Program-made: the position numbers and the translations under genes | The notes under the pieces: generated by a model | The model's input: the letters and a program-made list of their open reading frames with translations, nothing else | Told to the model about the DNA's origin: nothing | Database searches by the model: none | Shown: piece by piece, positions 22,179-32,727 of the stretch | How the letters are laid out: the number at the start of each line of letters is the position of its first letter | Numbering within the stretch: the stretch's first letter is position 1 | From: Liopterus haemorrhoidalis | Lineage: Eukaryota; Arthropoda; Insecta; Coleoptera; Dytiscidae | Direction: 5' to 3' | NCBI GenBank assembly: GCA_963971575.1 | Contig: OZ020625.1 | Span: 14,237,646 to 14,301,645, forward strand | Length of the DNA stretch: 64,000 nucleotides

Positions 22179-22610
22179 ATGGAGAGTGAGTTTTTAGAAA
22201 GATTAGAAACTGTAGATATTGACACGAATTTTATAAATACTACATCTGAATTTAATATATTTTTGAATGCTTTAAATACAAATAAAACAATTAATGTATT
22301 TCATACTAATATAAGAAGTTTGGATAAGAATTTTGATGAACTTATGGTATTAATGTCTCAACTTAATACTAGTTTTGACGTCATTGTTTGTAGTGAAACC
22401 AGATATATTGAGTTTCCGGAACTTTATAATATTAACGGACACCACATATATTTTAACAAAAGTAAATTAAATCAAAACCACGGAGTTATTGTTTATATTA
22501 ACTACAAAACAGAATGTAAGATTAATAATGAAATTATCGCTTTTACATCAATATATAAATCATTGACATATAATATATGTTCTGTATTTATAAAAGATAT
22601 TAATAATTAA
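22179..22610 (+). pseudogene. N-terminal endonuclease of the plus-strand CR1/Jockey-group element, truncated
   Basis: Starts MESEFLERLET and contains NVFHTNIRSLDKNFDELM (catalytic asparagine motif) and FDVIVCSETR (catalytic glutamate), then NHGVIVYINYK and TSIYKSLTY, ending at INN. The remainder of ORF2 is missing. It overlaps in domain position with the start of the minus-strand element (NDGVLIFVK), so the two are separate copies, not one inverted insertion. Confidence 0.78.
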
Positions 22611-22615
22611 ACTAT

Positions 22616-23878
22616 ATTTCATTGTGTTATACAACAGTTTTCTACAACCACTTCCCAACAATTACAGACATATGTGAAATCATTATGGATATGTGTATGC
22701 ACTGGGTTGTGGGACTATTATAGACGAGTCTTAACTATTAACCCTATGCAAAAATACAATTTTGTATTAAGTTATATGGTATTTAGCATATAGTTACTGG
22801 ACAATAATCCATCGATATTATGGAACAATTTGTCAAACCATTTACTCATTGTTTGTATAAAACAGATTGTTAATATACTGCGAGATGAATAAAAAAAAAG
22901 GAAAAAAAAATGGTATTTTACAACATATTGTTTAATCGATTTTTGGAAAAATCGCATCAAAGTAACTTTTAAGATAAACTTTAGTCCCTCAAACCATGTA
23001 GCAGTATAAAATATTGAAATGTGTTTTATAAATCATTAAAATTACGATTGACATTGTAAATGTCAATTTTGGCTACTATGAAAACTACTTGACATATATA
23101 AATTATTATAAAATAATTAAAAATAATTAGAACATCAAAATATATTTTGTAATATATATTAAATAAATTCTCTTATAATATTAACAGTAGGACTCATTAT
23201 TAACAACATAAAAAACTTTCCTTTGATACTCAGGTTGTTTATATAATACGATATTTTTTCGAACTTAATGTGCATGTTAAAGATCTAATAAACCTATTTA
23301 TGTATGTCTATATATGATAAATTTCAAATCTCTAAATCCAAACGTTTTGTGAGAAATTTCTAATTAATTTTGTCTATTAACGGGTGTTGAACCTGGCAGT
23401 CGCCAGGGGGGAGGGGAGTTGAAAATCACCTATGCTTGATTTTCTACCCCAACCCCGTTACTTGATATCTTGGATTTTCTACCACCGCATCGCCAATTGA
23501 ATATATGATTGAGGTTCCTAACTTTAATCTCCAGGGAACCTATAGGCTAAGTACATCTACAGAACCATTTAAAAATAAATTTCGGAAAAAGCCCTTTTAT
23601 ATCAAGCCGATTGTCAAAGTAAGTTATTAACACAAATTAAAACTACTTAACAGTTGCACGAACAAGTTTTCGACTGCGAGTCACATGAATCATTTCGAGA
23701 AACAAACCGTTTTACTAGATTTGCTGTATTAAATAAACAACACTCTATTTGAAATATTTATACATTTAACAGGAAGAGAAGAAATATGACTTGCTCCAAC
23801 TTTGCATTTAACAGATTTGCATTACTAGTTCGTGCTACCACAAGCAGTCAGTCTGAAAATATTAAAATTACATATATG
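22616..23878. other. Unassigned AT-rich sequence
   Basis: No ORF, element terminus or RNA gene is recognisable. A local GC-richer patch with CCAGGGGGGAGGGGAG lies near 23400; otherwise homogeneous AT-rich sequence, possibly intronic or intergenic. Confidence 0.5.
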
Positions 23879-23880
23879 TA

Positions 23881-24430
23881 CGAGGTCTGTTCAGAAATTA
23901 ACCGAACATTTTGAATTACGCGCCAACGGGGATATTTGGTAATATGCGGTTGGCAGCATTGCGTTGCACATAACCTCCTCTGTAACCAAATGTTCTTGGA
24001 TTTTTGATATTTCGTTTAGTTTTCGTGATATTGTTATTTGAGTGCAACGTGTTTAAGTGTTAGTGGAAATTTTTGAAATGTGCGATTTTCTGGAACAACG
24101 ATGCAACGTAAAATTTTCGGTGAAACTGGCGAAAATATCCACGGAAACGTTTCAAAGTTTGAAACAAGCTTACGGAGATAATGCTCTGGATCGCTCGCAA
24201 TGTTACGAATGATTTTCACAGTTTAAAAGTGGTCGTCTGTCAGTTAACGATGATCCTCGATCAGGAAGGCATTCGTCTTCAACCGATGACTCCCACGCTC
24301 AGAAAACCAACGAACTGGTGCGTGCAAATCTCCGATTGACTGTCAGAGAAATTGAAGAAAATATTAGCATCTCAACTGGGACATGTCATGAAATTTTTCA
24401 GTCAAAATTTCAGTCGAAATTGAGCCGACT
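23881..24430 (+). mobile_element. mariner-like transposon, 5' portion only
   Basis: It begins CGAGGTCTGTTCAGAAATTA, a mariner-type terminal repeat, directly after a TA dinucleotide (23879-23880). The transposase N-terminal region follows, then homology stops at about 24430 and no 3' terminal repeat is found. Confidence 0.85.
24078..24430 (+). pseudogene. mariner transposase, N-terminal DNA-binding part
   Basis: From the ATG at 24078 the translation reads MCDFLEQRCNVKFSVKLAKI, ALDRSQCYE, FKSGRLSVNDDPRSGRHSS, and LRLTVREIEENISISTGTCH: the two helix-turn-helix motifs of mariner transposases with the linker DDPRSGR. The tryptophan codon after CYE is TGA (about 24211). The catalytic DDD domain is missing. 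It would bind the terminal repeats in an intact protein; here it is dead. Confidence 0.88.
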
Positions 24431-24539
24431 ATATCAGAAAAAAAACTGAGCAATTAATCGATGATGAGTGGCGGTTATTGCCAAATTACATGTTTTCGAA
24501 TGATTTGAATACTCTTACTGGTACTCATATCATATACAT

Positions 24540-24854
24540 CAGTGTTTCTCAACAGGTGGTCCGCGGACGACCGGTGGTCCACAGAAAAATTTTAATGGTC
24601 CGCGAAAGTTTTTGTATATGTTTTTTGCAGTTATTTTGTTATTTTTATGCGCTTTTTTTATGTAAATAATTTATAATTTGTTTGTTTCCTGTAACCTTTC
24701 TGTGATTTTCTACAAATAAAATAAATATATTTAGTAGCACATTAAATATATTTGTTTTATTGTAAAAAATGAACCAACAATTATTATAGGTGTTCAGCAT
24801 TAGAAAATTATATATTTTAATGGTCCGCGGTGCGTTTTTGGTTGAGAAACACTG
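24540..24854. mobile_element. hAT-type MITE, 315 bp
   Basis: The ends are CAGTGTTTCTCAACAGGTGG and the inverse of TTTTTGGTTGAGAAACACTG. A perfect 8-bp duplication ATATACAT lies at 24532-24539 and 24855-24862. CCGCGGACC-type sub-terminal motifs are repeated inside. No transposase. Confidence 0.93.
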
Positions 24855-24862
24855 ATATACAT

Positions 24863-25396
24863 CATACTCAGAAATAAAACTGCTGTGTTACAAACTACGA
24901 ATAAGTAGTATTACTGGTGGATGAAGTAGACATATTTTGGACCAAAGTACATATTTTTACAGATAGTACCAATTCAAATATTTTCAATAATCTGTCCTGA
25001 TTTGCTTTAAATATTTTGGCTTTTCCTCATTCCAACGCAAGTTGCGAACGAGGATATTAAAACGAAATCAAGAAATGCATTGATAACAAAAACTATAAAT
25101 GATAGCTTACTAACAATACATTGTGCGACACTGCAGGGAAACTGTCCGAAATTAGTGCCAAATAAAGACATGTTGACCAGAATGAATGCCGCAAATATTT
25201 ATAGAAAGGAAGAGACAAAAGTGTGTACTGAAAACAAGGATGTTGAGTTTGTCACTGATTAACATATAGGCTGTCGTGAACAAAATCTGATTTATGTTTA
25301 AGCGCGTAATGTGAGATTTGGACTGATTTTTCATAATGCAATAATTTATTTTGTTTAGTATATTTTTTATGTTTTGTTTATATTTATTGTTATATA
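24863..25396. other. Non-coding sequence with an unrecognised short ORF (25080-25262)
   Basis: The first about 43 bp (24863-24905) recur imperfectly at 27885-27928, so they belong to a dispersed repeat. A 60-codon plus-strand frame (ITKTINDSLLTIHCA, VPNKDMLTRMNAANIYRK) looks protein-like but I recognise no family. It may be an exon scrap from a DNA transposon. Confidence 0.35.
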
Positions 25397-25754
25397 CAGT
25401 GGTGTGTTGGCAAACTCTTAACAACCGGCTTGCTAAGATAAACGAGGACAAGTCTCAGAAGATGAAATTATTTATATTATTAAAAATTTCTAAAATACAA
25501 AAATACAAGTGGTGATAAAAAAAAAGAAAGGTCCTCATTTCCAAGATACTAGTGATAAAAAAAGGTCCTCACTTCCAAAATACTAGTGATGACCAAGAAC
25601 AAAAAAACGGGTTCTCACTTCCAAGATACTCCAAGATACTAGTGATGACAAAAAGAAGAGCGTTCTCACTTCCGAGATACAAGTGATAACATAACAAAAA
25701 AAAGCGGAATAATGTAACAACCGGCTCGCACGAGCCGGCTCCAGCACACCTCTG
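25397..25754. mobile_element. Candidate hAT-like non-autonomous element carrying a tandem repeat
   Basis: The left end CAGTGGTGTGTTGG and the inverse of the right end CAGAGGTGTGCTGG match at 12 of 14 positions, and AACCGGCT motifs lie subterminally on both sides. The flanking octamers do not match convincingly, so this is only a candidate. Most of the interior is the tandem array at 25520-25690. Confidence 0.4.
25520..25690. repeat. Tandem repeat, about 45-bp unit
   Basis: About four imperfect copies of a unit built from CTCACTTCCAAGATAC followed by TAGTGATGACAAAAA, with length variation and one internal doubling of CCAAGATACT. Confidence 0.75.
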
Positions 25755-25979
25755 ATCATATGTATGTCATAATTTAGAGGTAAGTAAAATGATTTATTTT
25801 AGCCATAGCTTATGTTTATGATTTACGTATAAGTGCGTAAAATGAGACTAAACAGTCTGATTTTGATATTTTATTGTTTATTTACTGCCGTATTTTCCAG
25901 AACTTTAGCATGTAGGTACGGGCCTTTTAATATGCTCTTCATACCAAATCTTGCCACCTTTTATTTTATTATTATTATT

Positions 25980-26032
25980 GGGGTTTGTCAGGTCTTGACA
26001 AGCGTCCACTTATCTCAAACTTCAGCAACCTT
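25980..26032 (-). mobile_element. 53-bp 3' end of an R4/Dong-like retrotransposon embedded in TAA repeats
   Basis: On the minus strand a segment from AAGGTTGCTGAAG to TGACAAACCCC lies between TAA/ATT microsatellite runs on both sides (about 25965-25979 and 26033-26050). The same 53 bp (2-3 differences) forms the 3' terminus of the coding fragment at 46343-46695, also against ATT repeats. Extreme 5' truncation of a TAA-targeting element explains both. Confidence 0.6.
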
Positions 26033-26269
26033 TATTATTATTATTATTATTTTTGTAGTGATTCAAATACGGTAATTTCTCATACGCATGTACAGTATTT
26101 TAGTTTCCGACGTATGGCAACATCAGTATGACCATAAGATTGTTGCACTTTACTTGAAAAATTCCCTTTGTATATTACATTTGTTACTTATTTAATCTAA
26201 ATTAATTGTAACCCTATTTTTCAGTTTTGCTGTTGTTAAAATTTTTATTTAAATTGTAAAATTAGTTAA

Positions 26270-26341
26270 GTTTCTTGCGTGCCATGGAGAAAATATATCA
26301 TAATGTATGTATATGTATTTTCTCCATGGCACGCAAGAAAC
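26270..26341. repeat. Perfect 26-bp inverted repeat (hairpin) with 20-nt loop
   Basis: The arm 26270-26295 (GTTTCTTGCGTGCC...) is the exact reverse complement of 26316-26341. The pairing extends outward to about 26261/26350 with two mismatches. GC-rich arms contain CCATGG. It is either a small foldback element or a precursor-like RNA hairpin. Confidence 0.9.
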
Positions 26342-26579
26342 ATAACTGATTAGAGCGCCTCCTGCTCTAGCCGGGCAACCTCTGACAAATGCATAGTTAC
26401 CATTTGAAAGTATTCTCCCCAATGTATGGATTAGGTATCCAACGTAGGCCTCCTTTTGTTCCTGCTGAACATTCCTCGCTTTTTTGACATTGTACATCGC
26501 CAAGATAACACGTAGTAAGGAAGCAGAGAGGCTCAGCCATTGGACCCAATCTAGATAAAATAAAATATTATATTATTGT

Positions 26580-27757
26580 AGAAATTAATGTACTAATGTA
26601 TATACAAAAATCGTATTTTGTAACATTTGCGTTAAGAAACTCTAAGCAACCCGCCTATAGTGAAATCACGATCCATCACGAAGGCTGCCCAAGAGATCAC
26701 TGCCTATGTACAAGTAAAATAAATAGAACTGATAAATATACGTATCTAGGAGTTATGTTTGACAGTCTGCTAAAATGGGACTCACATATAAATTCGTTGA
26801 TAAAAAAAATTAGGAAGTACATATATTCTTTTAAAAAAATTAGGACCTATTTTAATATAAACCAACTAAAAATATTTTACTTTGCTTTGGTCGAATCACT
26901 TATAACTTATGGGATAATAGGTTGGGGAGGAGCTAGGGACAAATACTTAAAGAAACTAGAAATAGTGCAAAAATATATACTAAAAATAATTTATTCGAAA
27001 CAAAGGAATTATTCTACCAGTCTACTCTACTCAAACCTGAAGATATTTAACATCCAACAAACATATATACTGAATATTTTAAAATACATAAATAAAAATA
27101 AAATAGATATGGAGAGTACCAACCATGCATATAATACGCGAAATAAAGATAATAAAAAACTTATTAAAACACACAAATGTATAGCACAGCATCACTTTAC
27201 TTACTATATGCCTAAAATTCACAATGAATACTCATATTACCTAAGAGAAAATCATCTACAGATAACTAAAACCAATTTCATAAAATACGCTAAAAAATGG
27301 GTATCACACTTGGATTTAACGAAAATATTCCAAATAAATGCCTGAGTTCTGGTTATTGTATTTTGTTCTTTTGTTTGCAGTATTTTTGAACGAATTAAAC
27401 AGTATTTCAAAAAAAAAAGTATTTGTACATAGATTGTCCTTCAGCTAATGAATTGAAAATTAATATTTTCACTCAAACAATTTCTTTGTTATATGTTATG
27501 TAAAATAATACACACACACACTACTCAACTTAAATTTTCAAATAAATTACATGCCACACACTGACTGTTTTACAGTCAACGTGGTGCTAGAACCAGTGAG
27601 CTTACCTCACTGGCTTTATTATTCTTCTTACTCTTACTAATTGTAATAATTATAATATTGTTAATCACAATTGCACATTATGTTTCATATGTACAAATCA
27701 CAAAATATATATGTAAAGCTAGGATGAATAAAATAAATAAAAATAAAAATAAAAACA
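26580..27757 (+). mobile_element. CR1/Jockey-group non-LTR element, 5'-truncated in RT
   Basis: Carries only the RT thumb and C-terminal region (26596-27345), a 3' UTR of about 390 bp and an A-rich tail (AATAAAATAAATAAAAATAA type) at about 27728-27757. The same family as 18570-21230. Confidence 0.8.
26596..27345 (+). pseudogene. RT C-terminal fragment
   Basis: 249 open codons. DKYTYLGVMFDSLLKWDSHI is the conserved post-palm block, LVESLITYGIIGWGGA the thumb block, and HAYNTRNKDNKK plus the ITKTNFIKYAKKWV end the protein. No catalytic residues are included, and the methionine listed at the start is internal. The frame is undamaged, which suggests recent 5'-truncated insertion. Confidence 0.8.
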
Positions 27758-28340
27758 TGATAATATTCGAGTTATCCAAGGCGATGGCTACACACCTCCT
27801 ACCAATGCCGGGTGTCTCGGTTAGCCTCGCAACGATGGTCGCCCAACACCAGAGTTGTTTTTACAAGTTAAAAACAAGTTAAGATCATATTCAGAAATAA
27901 AACTACTGTCTTACAAACTACAAATAAGAATGTTTCTTAGGCCAATGATCGTCCTTAGTTCAAATTCATCACTTGTCAAATATTTTATTCTTTATTTAAT
28001 AGGGAATTTATTAGAACATATATAAGTTGAATGAATTACCTATACAATTATAGAGTAATAAATAACGTACAGTTAATTTGAGTTTGAATTTACATTTTCG
28101 TTTAATTTTCTATTAAGTTCTAATTTAAATTGAAAAAAACGAACAAAAACTATGTCTCAGGAATGAAAAAATTAATCGAGCATTAGTCTATTAAGGGGAG
28201 AATTTTGCCCAGAATTTATTTTTCTATAGTTACTACAAAACTTTTTTCAAAAATTTATTGGAGCTACATTAAAATAAATAAATGCAATAGCTGCTGGACA
28301 ATTAATCATGTTCACGATTATCAAAACAATACTTAATTCA
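27758..28340. other. Unassigned sequence
   Basis: Contains the second copy of the 43-bp dispersed repeat at 27885-27928 preceded by a GC-richer 80-bp patch. No ORF of note and no RNA gene recognised. Confidence 0.45.
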
Positions 28341-28344
28341 AGCT

Positions 28345-28718
28345 TTAATCTCCGGGTGGAAAGGCTAGTCAAGTAATACAGCTGAAAACAGGTCATAGCA
28401 CAGGCCTAATCTATCCCTGACATCCTCGAACTGGACACATTCAGTTAAAAAATGTAACACAGATAAATTTGTGTTACACATCTCACAGAGAGGGGAGTCT
28501 TCACCTCGAAGAAGGTGTCCATGGGTCCACCAACAGTGGCCTTAACATCTCCCTTAATCGGTCTCAACTTAACGTTCTGCATGCTGCTTCACTCATGTTG
28601 CCACATGACTAAAACAATATGTTTCAGATGACTTTTTGCGTCATCTGGAAATATGAAACTCACATCAATCATAGGTCTGTAGGAATTGGCTTTTGCAGCT
28701 TCTTCTGCCGCTTCATTA
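28345..28718 (-). pseudogene. I-like fragment E: RNase H C-terminus and zinc segment
   Basis: On the minus strand the sequence reads from NEAAEEAAKAN through a cysteine-histidine region (WWTHGHLLRGE, LCEMCNTNL) into FLTECVQFEDVRDRLGLC, matching I-like copies A and D after the last RNase H aspartate. Truncated at both ends. Confidence 0.75.
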
Positions 28719-28728
28719 CTTGTCTGTT

Positions 28729-30421
28729 TGTCACGGGGGGGGGACCCTCGGAAGAGTTCCGCAGGTACACCCGCAGGAGGACGAGGCAGCGGTAGTGCAA
28801 ATCCGCCTCGGAGATGTCCTCACTCGCGAACACGTTACCCTAACTAGCTCAGTCGCGGGTTCCGTATATGCCGTTCGGTGTGAAGCACCGGTCAAAACAC
28901 AAGCGCTCTGAAAAGATAACGGTGAAAGGTGTTTGAACATAAAACAATGACAGTAAGTTAAGACGTTTATTTAGAAAGTATTTAAAGATTGAAAGAAAAT
29001 ATGAAACATAAAATAGCCAGGTAAACGGATTACCGGCGAGCAGGTAGTAAAAGGTACATGAAAAACAAGAAAACAATTATAAACAATAGATTTTGACAGA
29101 CGAAAAATAATGAAATAAGTACGACAAGTTATAACACAAATTTGACAAACAATAATAATACGTAGATGAATCAAAACTCCAGACGTTTGCGAAGCGTCTG
29201 GGGAGATGATTGAAGATGGGATAAGAGAGGAGAGAAGGAGAAGTTGGAAGCCGGCGAGGCGACGGGCGTCGCTGCGTGTCTCCGCGTTCTCTTCGGTTTG
29301 GGCGTCTCGGCGCCGAACAGCTCGACGAATAAGCGGGCGATCCGTCGTTCGGTAGGCGTCGCGGCGCGAGGCGTCGATGTTGGTGTGGTCGACGAGAATG
29401 CAAATTCGATCGGTGTCGACGGTGTAAGCTGGTATGTAGGCTTGCAAAAGGTTGGTGGCGTCCTCGGCGGTGAGAATATCGACGGCGGTCTGACAGTAGT
29501 CTTCGGCGGTGGATATTCGTCAGTCACGATCCGTTCCCACGGGATCGTGATGAAAATCCGAGGAGTTTGAGATGCGAGTCGGTTTGTAGCGTCGGGACGG
29601 CGAGCGTCGGTTTTGATAGACGGCGAGCGTCACTGTGTGTGGACGGCAGGCGTCTGTGTTGATGGACGGCGAGCGTCGCTGAGGTCTGCGTCTGGTGAGC
29701 AGGCGTCGGGACGGCGGGCGTCGGTTTGGTAAGCGTCGGCTTAACGGTGCTGAAAAGCCGAGCTCTGGGGTCTGCGTGCTGGTGGAGGTACGCCTGTACC
29801 TCTCTACTGACAGACGTGTACGGTACTGAGACGTCGATGATGCGTAGGCGGCGTCGGAAGGCGCATCGCTCGGTGTAGCGACGGAAGGCGGCCTTGCCTC
29901 TGTGACGGGGTGGTGCCAGCGTGAGTAACGGTGAGAAGTTATTTTACGTTGACACAATATGAAAATAACTCTAAGTTATTTTAGCAAAACATACAAAAAT
30001 ATATAACAATAATAACACAACACTTAGAACTCGTAGTATTTCGGCAGAAAAATAGCCAGAGGCAGATATAGCCTATCGAAGTTATTTCGGCAGAGAATAG
30101 CCAGAGGCAGATATAGCCTGTTTGTGAGCTCGTTGGGAACTGACGAATTACTGCAATTCACTCGTCTTTTAAACTATTTTGGAGATTTGGTAAAGAGAGG
30201 GAAACTGAAGCTATTGGTTGTTGAGAATTTGGTAGGGTAGCGGAATGCGTGGTTCGAAGTGCGCAATTCGCAGCAAAGACCGTGAATTACGCGGAATAAA
30301 GTTGATCCGCGGGTCTCAATCGATGGCGCGAATCATGACGATTCCAACGATAGGTGATAGTGTGGGGTGGGAGGCACCCCACACAAGATATCGCGAGAAG
30401 CGCGAAATATCTCCTGCAACA
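28729..30421. mobile_element. Solo LTR, 1693 bp, GC-rich and repeat-rich
   Basis: It starts TGTCACGGGGG and ends CTCCTGCAACA on the plus strand, with a 4-bp duplication TGTT at 28725-28728 and 30422-30425. Removing it restores the RT frame of the host element. It contains a GC-rich block (29230-29930) with many copies of a GACGGCGAGCGTCG-like unit and no recognisable protein. Minus orientation is weakly favoured by an AATAAA signal near 28967, but orientation is not settled. Confidence 0.78.
29580..29735. repeat. GC-rich minisatellite in the 1.7-kb solo LTR
   Basis: Repeated GCGTCGGGACGGCGAGCGTC-type words with variable spacers (GACGGCGAGCGTC, GACGGCAGGCGTC, GACGGCGGGCGTC). It produces long but unsupported open frames on both strands. 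Confidence 0.75.
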
Positions 30422-31010
30422 TGTTCAGCTAATAACTGTGCCACTGTAAACTATCACTTGAAAAGCGACATGCAAATTCTGTCTGATTGGTTGATAAAAA
30501 TAGACTGATTATTAACAACTCAAAAACCAAATGTATTTACTTCTCCTATAAATCTACCACCTTTGAACAGAATGTGAGAAAATTCAAGATTTACTGTCAT
30601 CAGCACCGTTGTATTTATAAATGTAGCTGTGCAGATATTGAATTTGTTAAGAGTATTAAATATCCAGGATTGACTGTACCTAGACTATGCACTAAAATGG
30701 AACATCCATATATACAATTTAATAAAAAAGCTAAAATTAATAAATCACAAACTTTATTATCTAAAAGCATATATATCGCCACAAGATCTAAAAACAATAT
30801 ACATATCATGGTACTCATGCAACATTAAAATATGGTATAATGCATTGGGGTGGATCATATAAAACTATTTTTAAAATTTTTGTAATTTGCCAGAAAATGT
30901 CAATTCGCACCATATGCAGTCTGAAAAAATATGACAGTTCGGACCCTGTCTTTGCTTAACTAAAGGTCATGAATGTGGATCAGTTATATCAATATTCATT
31001 GTTATGATTT

Positions 31011-32124
31011 TATTACCGCGGATTGCACGCGTGCCATTGATCGCACCGCGCGCCATCTTACTTCACTAAGACCGCATGATTCGCGCCGACACCTGAAAAC
31101 CGCGAATTACCTTAACCCGCGCATTTTTAGCAGGTATTGCAAAAATGACCCTATCAATGGGCGGAGTCAAAATCATTATTGGCTGAAATTGTTCCACTTC
31201 CCCAATTTCACCCCTATTGCGCAGTTAGCAGGTATAAATAATGGTTCCAAACCTGCTGCCGCGACCAGTTTACTCTGGTCATTCAAAGCTGAGCTTGAAT
31301 CGATTAACGCGGCTCGCACCAACGACTCGCTTAACATGGCTCACACCAACGACTCGCTTAACCTGGCTCGCATCAACGACTCGCTTAACGCGGCTCGCCA
31401 CACGGCTCACTTAACGTAGAGCCGCCACACGAATCGCTTACGCTGATTCGCGACTAACTCGCTTATCGCCGAGTTGCGTTCGCTTGACGCGAACCCCACT
31501 ATCTACACCGCCGCGTAAGCCTTCAGCTCTTCGTGAGTCTTTAGCACTCCACCGGCCTCCTCGCAGGACTGCACAGGTTCAGCGCGTCGCACATTCCGTC
31601 ACCGAATCCACATCGAGATGTTCGGCGCGACGGACCACAACGCCGCCATAAACCACTCTGGCGCTGCCGCTATAGACCGCTCTGGCGCTGCTACCAAAGG
31701 ACACCCGTTCGTCCACTAACGTCCACAACGGACCTCACCACGACGCTTACCGTCCATCTTACATTATCGCCGCGACGCCCAGCGCCATGTTTGACACTCG
31801 TCGCCCACAACGACGCTCGTCGTCCTTTCACAATCCTAACCACAATCCTAATCCAAAACTATGTAGTTTTTTTATTGTTAATATGTTTAGTTCATACACT
31901 TCTGTTATGTTTATTTATATTTTCGTTAAATAAATATGTAAATTCACACTGTTGCTGTTGGGTGACCTCTAAGGGTCACCCAACCTCAATTTCAGACGCT
32001 TAGCAAGACCAAGCTTTTCAAGCCCAGGCGGCTTACTAGGAACCCAGCTCGTGAGCATAGCCTGGGTGCAGTGTTCAGGATAGTGACCTGGGGGACTTCA
32101 CCTGGGGTACTACCTCCTGCAACA
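31011..32124 (+). mobile_element. Solo LTR, 1114 bp
   Basis: The flanking 4-bp duplication ATTT is at 31007-31010 and 32125-32128. It ends CTCCTGCAACA; the first bases are TATTACC where TG is expected, consistent with one G-to-A change. A TATAAATA box at about 31232 and an AATAAA signal near 31928 suggest plus orientation. A 30-bp tandem repeat lies just after the presumed start of transcription. Excising it restores the host frame. Confidence 0.75.
31296..31425. repeat. 30-bp tandem repeat in the 1.1-kb solo LTR
   Basis: About three and a half copies of a unit like GGCTCGCACCAACGACTCGC followed by TTAACATGG, then degenerate GGCTCGCCACACGG copies. Confidence 0.8.
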
Positions 32125-32727
32125 ATTTGTTAAAAGTTTGTTTTCAGTCTTCCAAATTAGAACTTTTACAAGTATTAATACAAGGTCGAATGATGATTTA
32201 CAACTAGTTTTACCTAAATTACTTAAAGAAACTAGCAGAAACCAATGCTGCTACCAATCTCCTATGTTAGTCAATGATAAAACAACGCAAATTGATTTTG
32301 ATTTACCGATTAAGGAATTTACAAACAAACTGAAAGAAATTATTATGTGCAATACGTAAACGGACTTACATGTGCAAAATTTGTCTATACTATGTATACT
32401 ATGTAAATAATTATATTATAATAATATCTTTCTATGAGGTCTTACGTATCCTGTAGAATATTTATTCACATAGTTAAGTCATGTAATATTATAGTATTTT
32501 ATGCAACATTGTAATATCTATCATTTCTTTATACCTTTCTTAATATATTTCATACTTGTAACTTGCACTGTATAAAATCCTTTGTATAATTTATGTATTT
32601 AAATATCTGCTATTTCAATTTCACGCGTACTTGTAGTACTTGGATTGATAAGCAGAAGATCTGCATGTACCTAAGATTATAAATAAAGGAATTTTGAATT
32701 GAATTTTATTGAATTGAATTGAATTAC

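Larger units (their letters stand above)
30422..32360 (+). pseudogene. RT thumb and tail of the interrupted remnant
   Basis: SANNCATVNYHLKSDMQIL and DWLI...NRLIINNSKTKC lead to SIKYPGLTVPRL (post-palm block), then NVDQLYQYSLL at 30975-31005; after the second LTR the same frame continues FVKSLFSVFQIRTF and ends IKEFTNKLKEIIMCNT at 32360. Frameshifts near 30505 and stops near 30830-30960 show it is dead. The catalytic box would lie upstream of 28719 and is not present. Confidence 0.7.
28719..32727 (+). mobile_element. Non-LTR RT remnant interrupted by two solo LTRs
   Basis: The pieces 28719-28728, 30422-31010 and 32125-32727 join into a single RT C-terminal region with 3' UTR. ACTTGTCTGTT before the first LTR continues into TCAGCTAAT, giving DTCLFSAN, the residues after the catalytic box. 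The 3' end has an AATAAA signal near 32681 and a GAATT-repeat tail to 32727. Each solo LTR is bounded by its own 4-bp duplication. Confidence 0.75.

Noticed and set aside
18570..22610. 5' inversion by twin priming (one element whose 5' half is inverted)
   Set aside because: The plus-strand endonuclease segment (NHGVIVYINYK...TSIYKSLTY) overlaps the start of the minus-strand one (NDGVLIFVK...TSIYKPPPY) and differs in sequence; a twin-primed insertion would not contain the same region twice in divergent form.
25397..25754. Firm hAT call
   Set aside because: The flanking octamers GTTATATA and ATCATATG do not match, so it was kept only as a candidate.
29171..29957. Proline/threonine/arginine-rich ORFs on both strands
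   Set aside because: Produced by the GC-rich minisatellite in the solo LTR; no conserved motif.
30973..31419. 148-codon plus-strand ORF with repeats (NDSLNMAHTNDSLN)
   Set aside because: It starts in the RT remnant, crosses the LTR boundary and reflects the 30-bp tandem repeat.
28729..32124. A single LTR retrotransposon with LTRs at 28729-30421 and 31011-32124
   Set aside because: The two sequences do not align with each other, each has its own 4-bp duplication (TGTT and ATTT), and the sequence between them is an RT remnant of a non-LTR element.
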